Of a stretch of 6,615 nucleotides of DNA, positions 1 through 6,615 are shown piece by piece. Source of the stretch: Thermoleophilia bacterium. GTDB taxonomy: Bacteria; Actinomycetota; Thermoleophilia; RBG-16-64-13. The position numbers and the translations under genes are program-made. Location of the stretch: contig JAFGIH010000801.1 of NCBI GenBank assembly GCA_016929985.1, forward strand, positions 1 to 6,615, read 5' to 3'. Every line of letters begins with the position of its first letter. The stretch's first letter is position 1. The notes beneath the pieces were generated by a model. It had not been told where the DNA came from, did no database searches, and saw only the letters and a list, made by a program, of their open reading frames with translations.

Positions 1-384
1 GGCCTCCAGGCCCGCCGACAGAAGTTTCCCGGCCGCGGCCGTCATGTCCGCACCTCGCAGTCTCACCACCACCGTGTTCTGCGAGCGATACCCGGTCAGC
101 GACTCCTGGCCGGTCTTCGGGTCATAGGTCCTGATCGGGTACACGCTCACGTTCGCCGTCTGAGTTGCGGCGACATCCACGCCCTCAGCCGAGAGCCGCG
201 TCAAGAGGCTGCCCACGCCGATGGCGTTGGCAGCCATCGACGTGCCGGGCTCCACCCCGTCGCTCTCCACCACGAAGGTGAGCATCGCCTCATCGGGTGC
301 GACGCTGACGGTCGCGGCGCCTGTCACTGTGATGGTCTTCGATCCCGGTGCCGCGGCACGGTCTCGCTCGGTGTGTCCGGCCAT
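1..384 (-). CDS. SIMPL domain (DUF541/YggE-like) protein, 5' part
   Basis: The first 128 residues are visible; the gene continues past the left edge. The pattern is that of the SIMPL/DUF541 family (E. coli YggE is one member): an opening strand ITVTGAATVSVAPDEAMLTF at about residues 18-37, a helix beginning MAANAIGVGSLLTRLS, then a strand NVSVYPIRTYDP, then LTGYRSQNTVVVRLR. Family members are often secreted or envelope-associated and linked to oxidative stress, but their biochemical role is poorly defined. Two consecutive ATGs (387 and 384) could start it; the AGGAGG at 392-397 is 7 nt from the second and 4 nt from the first, so 384 is preferred. No hydrophobic signal peptide follows this start, which is odd if the protein is exported. 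The gene begins about 56 nt after parB on the same strand and may belong to the same transcript. Family call fairly sure; function unknown. Confidence 0.8.
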   Translation of the reverse strand, partial: MAGHTERDRAAAPGSKTITVTGAATVSVAPDEAMLTFVVESDGVEPGTSMAANAIGVGSLLTRLSAEGVDVAATQTANVSVYPIRTYDPKTGQESLTGYRSQNTVVVRLRGADMTAAAGKLLSAGLEA

Positions 385-391
385 CATCAAG

Positions 392-397
392 CCTCCT
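392..397 (-). promoter_or_regulatory. Ribosome binding site of the SIMPL-domain gene
   Basis: Minus-strand AGGAGG is a perfect Shine-Dalgarno core, 7 nt before the ATG ending at 384 and 4 nt before the ATG at 387. It is the strongest ribosome binding site in the window and supports independent initiation after parB rather than strict coupling. Confidence 0.8.
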
Positions 398-440
398 ATG
401 CTCTCATTCGGGACGACTGCGTCAGGACGCGCCGGTAGCT

Positions 441-1337
441 TCAGGAGCGAAGTCGTTGAATCAGCCGCTGCAGCTCAGCGACATCCTTGAACGGGAGTTC
501 TATGACGCCCCCATCCGCCTTGCCTTTGATACGCGGCATCACTCCCACCAGGCCGAACAGGAGATCTCTGATCTCATCCACGACCTCGGAGTCAATCAGA
601 GCCTTTGTGCCCGTGATCTTCGGTTTCGCCACCTCTGAGAGGCGACGCACCTCGTCTTCCACCTGACGCACCGACATGCCTTTTTCGACTACGCGGCGGG
701 CCAGTTGCAGCTGTTTCCCCCGCTCTGCGATTCCGAGAAGAGCGCGTCCATGTCCTTCGGTGAGAGCCCCGCTGGCCAGAGACTCCTGCACCGCGCCGGG
801 CAGGTCGAGAAGTCGTATCTTGTTTGCGATGGCGGACCGGCTCTTTCCCACCCTTGCCGCGAGGTTCTCTTGTGTGACACCCAAGTCTTCAAGTAACACC
901 TTCAGGGCATAGGCCTCGTCGACCGGGTTGAGTTGCTGCCGCACCACGTTCTCAATGAGGGCGAGTTCGAGACTCTCGACATCGGAAGCCGCCCGCACAA
1001 TCGCCGGGATGACCGTGAAGCCAGCCCTTTGAGCAGCCCGCCAGCGCCGCTCTCCCGCAATGAGTTCATAGCCGTCATCCGTCGCCCTGACGATGACCGG
1101 TTGTACGACCCCAACCGCGGCGATCGAAGTGGCCAACTCGTCGAGCGCGTTCGGCTCGAACACCCGTCGCGGCTGCCGGGGGTTGCGACGGATCACATTC
1201 ACCGGCAGATCAATGACCGCCGCTGACCCGGCATCCGGCTGGCCCGCAGGTATCCCGACGCCTGCCGTGATAGTCGGCTCTCCCCCCTCACCCAGAAGAG
1301 CTGCCAGTCCTCGACCCAATCCGGCCTTCTTAGCCAT
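441..1337 (-). CDS. parB: Chromosome-partitioning protein ParB (Spo0J family)
   Basis: ParB binds parS, acts as a CTP-dependent DNA clamp that spreads from the site, and stimulates the ATPase of ParA to segregate chromosome origins. The 298-residue product has the family layout. It opens with the basic tail MAKKAGLGRGLAALLG, typical of the ParA-contacting N-terminus. The CTP-binding N-domain runs from about residue 41 to 140 with GVVQPVIVR (76-84), GERRWRAAQRAG (95-106) and ENVVRQQLNP (129-138). The helix-turn-helix region VTQENLAARVGKSRSAIANK spans 154-173, followed by TEGHGRALL (193-201). The C-terminal dimerisation segment ends LQRLIQRLRS. The frame extends 7 codons further upstream to 1358, but the conserved MAKK start at 1337 has GGAGG at 1347-1351, 9 nt away. 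The start overlaps the parA stop by 8 nt, which implies translational coupling. Length is normal for the family. Confidence 0.97.
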   Translation of the reverse strand: MAKKAGLGRGLAALLGEGGEPTITAGVGIPAGQPDAGSAAVIDLPVNVIRRNPRQPRRVFEPNALDELATSIAAVGVVQPVIVRATDDGYELIAGERRWRAAQRAGFTVIPAIVRAASDVESLELALIENVVRQQLNPVDEAYALKVLLEDLGVTQENLAARVGKSRSAIANKIRLLDLPGAVQESLASGALTEGHGRALLGIAERGKQLQLARRVVEKGMSVRQVEDEVRRLSEVAKPKITGTKALIDSEVVDEIRDLLFGLVGVMPRIKGKADGGVIELPFKDVAELQRLIQRLRS

Positions 1338-2094
1338 GTTCAACAACCTCCACTGCAAGGTCGAAATATGCGTCCGAGCCCGCGCACCGGGGATCCAGAA
1401 GCGACACCGGCACCCCGTGGCTGGGCGCTTCGGCTAGACGTACGTTGCGCGGTACAACGGTCTTGAATGTGGTCTCTGGAAAATGCTCCCTCACTTCCTC
1501 TTCAACCTGGCGGGCCAGGGTCGTGCGGGGGTCCATCATCGTCAACACCAGACCGGCTATCCGAAGCGACGGATTCAACCGATCCTTGATGGCGGTGATG
1601 GTGGACATCAACTGAGTCAGCCCCTCGAGCGCGTAGTACTCGGTCTGCACCGGGATGATCACGCGATCGGCTGCCGCTAGGGCGTTCACCGTGAGCAGGC
1701 CCAGCGACGGAGGACAATCGATGAAGATGAACGAATAGTCCATACCAGCGACGTCAAGGCCAACAAGCGCTTGCTTCAGCCTGAACTCCCGCTGATCCAG
1801 AGAGGGAAGCAGCACGCTGGCGCCAGCCATCTCAGGCGACGAGGGCACGACGTCCAGTCCTGGCACGACGGTGCCGGTGATGATCGACGCGATTGCCTCC
1901 TCCCCCAGGAGCACTTCAAGGATAGAAGGGTTCCCCTTGGGCAGTCGTACCCCGAGTCCATGAGAGGCGTTCGCCTGGGAGTCCATATCGACCAGCAAGA
2001 CCCGTTCCCCGGACTGCGCCAGGTTCGCGGCGAGGTTGATCGCGGTCGTGGTCTTGCCCACGCCGCCCTTCTGGTTTGCAACAGCGTATATCAG
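1330..2094 (-). CDS. parA: Chromosome-partitioning ATPase ParA (Soj family), probable CTG start
   Basis: ParA is a deviant Walker-type ATPase that dimerises on ATP, binds DNA non-specifically and moves ParB-parS complexes over the nucleoid. Numbered from the proposed CTG start, the 254-residue product has the deviant Walker A KGGVGKTTT (9-17, signature lysine at 9), the A' motif VDMDSQAN (35-42), Walker B FIDCPPSLG (124-132), PVQTEYYALEGL (148-159) and VRLAEAPSHGVPV (218-230), all standard for Soj-type ParA. Length equals the usual ~253 residues only if translation starts upstream of the P-loop. The first GTG (ending at 2061) lies inside Walker A and would destroy it. Between that GTG and the upstream in-frame TGA (2140-2142, the rsmG stop) there is no ATG, GTG or TTG. 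CTG at 2092-2094, 6 nt after GAGG, gives MIYAVANQKGG, a normal ParA N-terminus. ATA at 2089-2091 is a less likely alternative. The 3' end overlaps parB by 8 nt. Confidence 0.95.
   Translation of the reverse strand: MIYAVANQKGGVGKTTTAINLAANLAQSGERVLLVDMDSQANASHGLGVRLPKGNPSILEVLLGEEAIASIITGTVVPGLDVVPSSPEMAGASVLLPSLDQREFRLKQALVGLDVAGMDYSFIFIDCPPSLGLLTVNALAAADRVIIPVQTEYYALEGLTQLMSTITAIKDRLNPSLRIAGLVLTMMDPRTTLARQVEEEVREHFPETTFKTVVPRNVRLAEAPSHGVPVSLLDPRCAGSDAYFDLAVEVVEHG
1347..1351 (-). promoter_or_regulatory. Ribosome binding site of parB, inside parA
   Basis: Minus-strand GGAGG lies 9 nt before the ATG ending at 1337, within the last codons of parA. It decides the parB start in favour of MAKKAGLG over the in-frame upstream codon at 1358, which lies upstream of this site. 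Confidence 0.75.
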
Positions 2095-2099
2095 CGCAG

Positions 2100-2106
2100 T
2101 CCTCTT
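2100..2106 (-). promoter_or_regulatory. Ribosome binding site supporting a CTG start for parA
   Basis: Minus-strand AAGAGGA sits just upstream of the proposed CTG start at 2092-2094, with 6 nt between GAGG and the CTG. It is the only good Shine-Dalgarno match between the rsmG stop and the ParA P-loop, and so is the main local evidence for where parA translation begins. Confidence 0.6.
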
Positions 2107-2139
2107 TCGACGTCTCGGTCGCCTTGCGGTTGGCCGGCC

Positions 2140-2844
2140 TCAGGCCCGCCCCAAAGGTCTCTTGGCCGGTATGCCGGCGCGACGCGGGTACCCCCCTGGG
2201 GTTGGACGCGCCTTGCGAGCCATACACGCCCACCGATCGTGAGCCCCCACGAACGGCATGATGCGCACCACCTCGAGCCGGTCCGAGCCCAGTATACCGA
2301 GAGCTCTCTCGGCCTGAATACGCTCTTGGTCCGATATTGGGCCTTTCATAGCCACCATCGTCCCCTCGACCTTCAGCAACGGCAGTGAGTACTCACAGAC
2401 GACCGGCAGAGCCGCCAACGCCCGTGACACCACGACATCGTGGGCTTCGCGGCCTTCCAGCCGTCCGTATTCCTCGGCTCGCAGGCTCCGGACCCGGATG
2501 TTCTTGAGTCCCAACGCATCCGCGCACTTCTCAATGTGGGCGCATTTCTTTCCCACGGACTCGACGGCCGTTATCTCTGCACCAGGTAGCGCCAGCGCCA
2601 GGACGAGCGCCGGGAAGCCACCCCCCGAGCCGATGTCGGCAACGGAGCGTGCTCGGGAAACCTCCACGAACTGAAGAAGCGAGAGCGAGTCGAGATAGTG
2701 GGTTTTCTCGATCTCCTTCGGATCGCGCACCCCAGTGACGTTGAATCCTGCGCCAAGAGTGAGGTCGCCGAGAAGCGCCAGTCCCGCCTGGGCGTCGTCG
2801 TCGAGCCCGTAGGCCGCGTAGCTTGCTGTCTCGGTCAGGTCCAG
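2140..2844 (-). CDS. rsmG: 16S rRNA m7G527 methyltransferase RsmG (GidB), probable non-canonical start
   Basis: RsmG uses S-adenosylmethionine to methylate N7 of G527 (E. coli numbering) of 16S rRNA; loss of the enzyme gives low-level streptomycin resistance in several bacteria. Numbered from the CTG at 2842-2844, the 234-residue product shows FNVTGVRDP (34-42, the family's N-L-T-x-I/V-R-D motif), HYLDSLSLL (49-57), the SAM-binding loop DIGSGGGFPAL (70-80), VVVSRALAAL (137-146) and the typical C-terminus GGYPRRAGIPAKRPLG. The only canonical in-frame start is a GTG ending at 2730, which lies inside the FNVTGVRDP motif and would remove the N-terminal helices. Upstream of it the frame is open to the mnmG TAA (2857-2859) without ATG, GTG or TTG. 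CTG codons at 2844, 2838 and 2781 are possible; 2844 gives full length, with a weak GGGG about 7 nt upstream. The family call is firm; the exact start is not. Confidence 0.93.
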   Translation of the reverse strand: MDLTETASYAAYGLDDDAQAGLALLGDLTLGAGFNVTGVRDPKEIEKTHYLDSLSLLQFVEVSRARSVADIGSGGGFPALVLALALPGAEITAVESVGKKCAHIEKCADALGLKNIRVRSLRAEEYGRLEGREAHDVVVSRALAALPVVCEYSLPLLKVEGTMVAMKGPISDQERIQAERALGILGSDRLEVVRIMPFVGAHDRWACMARKARPTPGGYPRRAGIPAKRPLGRA

Positions 2845-2856
2845 TCTGGCGCCCCG

Positions 2857-4841
<1,985 letters not shown>

Positions 4842-4845
<4 letters not shown>

Positions 4846-6212
4846 CGGCTTGAAATCTCACGCCGCAATGAACGCGCGATGTCCGCAGCCACCCTCGTTC
4901 CCGAAGCTAGGCTCTCCAGGTAGTCACTCGCGCCCCCAGCGCGACCCGCCACCCACAGAAACCCTGCGCCGACCTGACTGGTCCGCACGGCTCCATCATC
5001 AGTGACCGTTTTCACCACCAGCCCCCTGACCCGATGCTCAAGGCGGCTTGCTATCGTCTGCGCGCCTCCGTCCTTGTCAGCAGTCAATGGCGCACTCCGC
5101 CACAGCTCCCCTGCGATACCTGAGCCTCCCGGCGTCGCGTACACCTCGCCGGTAGCCAACCCGTCCGGAGACAACAGCGGTGAGTAGCCGTCGCCGTGCC
5201 CTCGGCGCACGACCATCTGCTCGAGCCGAAGTCCTGGGCTCAGATGCGGTGCCTCTGGCCACCCCTCACCCCACCCCAGAGGCGGGCAAACGCCGACACC
5301 CGTTCCCTCCCTCGTCGCGTTCTGTCTATCCAGCCGCGTTGCGTCCTGTCGCTCCGGACGCGTCTCATCCCAGCATGAGGTGCTGCCGCCTTCCGGAGAC
5401 CCCGTGAGTTCCCACACCGACGATCCGTATCGACCAACCAAGACGTCCCGGAGCGACACTGTGCCGACCATCTCTTCTGTTGGACTGTTGCCCACGGCCC
5501 TCTCCGCAGCAATCGTCCGATCACTCCCCGAGTGTGCCTCCAAACAAGCGCGCGCCAGTCGAGGCCCCACCTCCACCGAAGCCTCGTCGAACTCGAATCC
5601 CAGATCTTCGAGTGACGCCCGAAGACCGTCTGACGGTGCCTCTCCGTAGCGGCCTCCAGGAAGAACGTCTCCCCCCACGACCACATGACCACCAAGACTG
5701 AGCCCCACGGCAATCACGGCCACATCGCCTTCGATCTCTTCGCCGAACGCGGTGTCAACGACCACGCGCGGCCGCTCCTCGGAGCTACTGGACGCCACCA
5801 TTCGAACGCCCACCACAAGCCCCTGCCTAAAGCGTAGCCCAGGCAGACACTCCAAAGCCCGTTTTGTCTCGACGCTCAACATGCGCCTGTCGACAACGAA
5901 GAATCTGTCGCCACCCGCAGGAGCCGCCGAGGAGTCCAGCCAGACCTCGCGCAGGGCCACCGGTAGCGATCTTAGAGTCTCCCTGACGCGCTCCCAGCCC
6001 CCGGCCCCCGCGATAACGTCGGGGCCGAAACCTGGCAGGCCGATTGCGTCGAGGGCGCTGCTGACGACGGTGACAGATATCCCCCTCGCGGCCAGACCCG
6101 TCGCACACGCGCAACCGGACACGCCGCCGCCTATCACGAGCGCCGCGGGTCTGTGCCCGGTTGGAGGCACCTCCGACGCTCCCGCTCCCCCGTGCCGCAG
6201 GACCTTGCTCAT
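4842..6212 (-). CDS. MnmG/GidA-family FAD protein, divergent paralogue without MnmG cysteines or C-terminal domain
   Basis: This 456-residue flavoprotein can be aligned by eye to the neighbouring MnmG. It opens with the FAD dinucleotide fold ALVIGGGVSGCACATGLAAR (24-43). SALDAIGLPGFGPDVIAG (52-69) matches MnmG's HLDNIALMPCNPAVGG but lacks the cysteine. VVVGGDVLPGGRYGEAPSDG (177-196) matches VVVGEKSYAAGRVGELPA. SPDGLATGEVY (348-358) matches EPEGVTTQEVY, and VAGRAGGASDYLESLASG (421-438) matches SAGQINGTSGYEEAAAQG. The GPRYCPS motif and the ~200-residue C-terminal helical domain, which in MnmG contacts MnmE and tRNA, are absent. Length resembles TrmFO, and the DYLESLASG stretch also recalls TrmFO. 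A Gly/Pro-rich segment (about 266-330) carries an 8-residue repeat. The ATG at 6210-6212 begins 10 nt after mnmE; a GTG ending at 6170 is an alternative. The stop overlaps mnmG as ATGA. Substrate unknown; a role linked to MnmE/MnmG is inference from position and homology. A generic oxidoreductase or GlpB-like label is possible but fits less well. Confidence 0.8.
5313..5360 (-). repeat. Two-copy 24-nt in-frame tandem repeat in the MnmG-like gene
   Basis: Two adjacent 24-nt units (5337-5360 and 5313-5336) match at 18 of 24 positions and encode the related octapeptides RPERQDAT and RLDRQNAT (residues 285-300). They lie in the low-complexity segment of the MnmG-like protein, which has no counterpart in the adjacent MnmG. 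The unit length is a multiple of three, so the frame is kept; this looks like local duplication. Confidence 0.6.
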
Positions 6213-6222
6213 CGTCGGATGT

Positions 6223-6615
6223 TCACTTTCCAATGCAGAACCTACTGAAGACCTCGTCCAACAGGTCGGGGGTGAGATCTTCGCCGGTGATACGTCCAAG
6301 GGCATGCACCGTCGTTCGGATATCCTCGCAAACGAGCTCCTCGTCGTCACGCCGGCGCGCCGCCTCCAACGCCCCTGCTACGCTGTCTGAGGCCTCCGAG
6401 ACAAGCGCTCGCTGGCGCTCGCTGGCGAGGATGGGCTCCTCAAGGTCCCACCCCTGATCTCCCACTATCGCCTCCTGGATCGTAGCGCGGAGTTCGTCAA
6501 TCCCCTCGCCCGTCAGCGCCGAAACCGCGCACAGTCTCCGCCCCCCCATTAGTCGGAAGACCTCCCCCAGCGCATCGGAAGAGACGTGGTCGACCAAATC
6601 GAGCTTGTTCCCGAC
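6223..6615 (-). CDS. mnmE: tRNA modification GTPase MnmE (TrmE), C-terminal part
   Basis: The last 130 residues of MnmE are present; the rest lies beyond the right edge. MnmE is the potassium-activated GTPase that works with MnmG on wobble U34 of tRNA. The fragment begins in the G domain with VGNKLDLVD, which holds the G4 motif NKLD, followed by the G5 region VSALTGEG (about residues 31-38 of the fragment). Next comes the returning helical domain, with LASERQRALV, DIRTTVHALGRITGEDLTPDLLDEVFSRF and the diagnostic C-terminus FCIGK, whose cysteine is highly conserved in the family. The stop is TGA at 6223-6225, and the MnmG-like gene starts 10 nt further on. The gene looks intact as far as it can be seen. 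Confidence 0.97.
   Translation of the reverse strand, partial: VGNKLDLVDHVSSDALGEVFRLMGGRRLCAVSALTGEGIDELRATIQEAIVGDQGWDLEEPILASERQRALVSEASDSVAGALEAARRRDDEELVCEDIRTTVHALGRITGEDLTPDLLDEVFSRFCIGK

Noticed and set aside
388..440. Terminator between parB and the SIMPL gene
   Set aside because: A GCGTC-CT-GACGC inverted repeat is present, but the loop is only 2 nt and no T-run follows on the minus strand, so it does not look like an intrinsic terminator.
1338..1358. Extended N-terminus of ParB starting at 1358
   Set aside because: It would add seven non-conserved residues and place the start upstream of the GGAGG site; the MAKKAGLGRG start at 1337 matches the family and has well-spaced GGAGG.
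2059..2061. GTG at 2061 as the start of parA
   Set aside because: It is the valine of the Walker A motif GGVGKTTT; starting there would remove the signature lysine and the first strand, while conserved sequence is clearly encoded upstream.
2728..2730. GTG at 2730 as the start of rsmG
   Set aside because: It lies within the conserved FNVTGVRDP motif and would delete the N-terminal helices; the family-like sequence continues upstream in the same frame.
5752..6390. Long plus-strand open frame opposite the MnmG-like gene and mnmE
   Set aside because: It is antisense to recognisable genes, has a Ser/Arg/Pro-rich shadow composition and no family motif. The same applies to the plus-strand frames at 1771-2388 and 2698-3300.
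6405..6426. Short tandem repeat GCGCTCGCTG in mnmE
   Set aside because: About two 10-bp copies that encode the ordinary SERQRAL stretch of MnmE; the period is not a multiple of three and nothing suggests function.

Overview
The window is one tightly packed operon read entirely from the minus strand. In transcription order, from right to left, it holds: the 3' end of mnmE, a MnmG-like FAD flavoprotein, mnmG, rsmG, parA, parB, and the 5' end of a SIMPL (DUF541/YggE-like) gene cut by the left edge. DNA is GC-rich and spacing is minimal: mnmE and the MnmG-like gene are 10 nt apart, the MnmG-like gene and mnmG share a 4-nt ATGA overlap, parA and parB overlap by 8 nt, and about 56 nt separate parB from the SIMPL gene. 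No stretch over 300 nt lacks a gene. I saw no RNA gene, mobile element, CRISPR array or convincing terminator.

The order mnmE-mnmG-rsmG-parA-parB is the conserved origin-proximal cluster of many bacteria. With the high GC content, it suggests an actinobacterial lineage that keeps the MnmE/MnmG pathway, for example Coriobacteriia or related uncultured groups. That placement is inference. Functionally the cluster joins tRNA wobble-uridine modification (MnmE, MnmG), 16S rRNA methylation (RsmG) and chromosome segregation (ParA, ParB). A perfect 16-bp parS palindrome, TGTTTCACGTGAAACA, lies inside the mnmG coding sequence, so the ParB made here has a probable loading site about 3 kb away in the same operon.

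Three things stand out. First, the gene between mnmE and mnmG is a divergent MnmG paralogue: it keeps the FAD fold and several GidA-family motifs but lacks both MnmG cysteine motifs and the C-terminal helical domain, and it carries a repeat-containing insert. Second, rsmG and parA have no ATG, GTG or TTG where their conserved N-termini demand a start; both frames run open back to the stop codon of the preceding gene, and CTG is the best candidate in each case. Third, parS is embedded in mnmG. The other genes look ordinary for their families.
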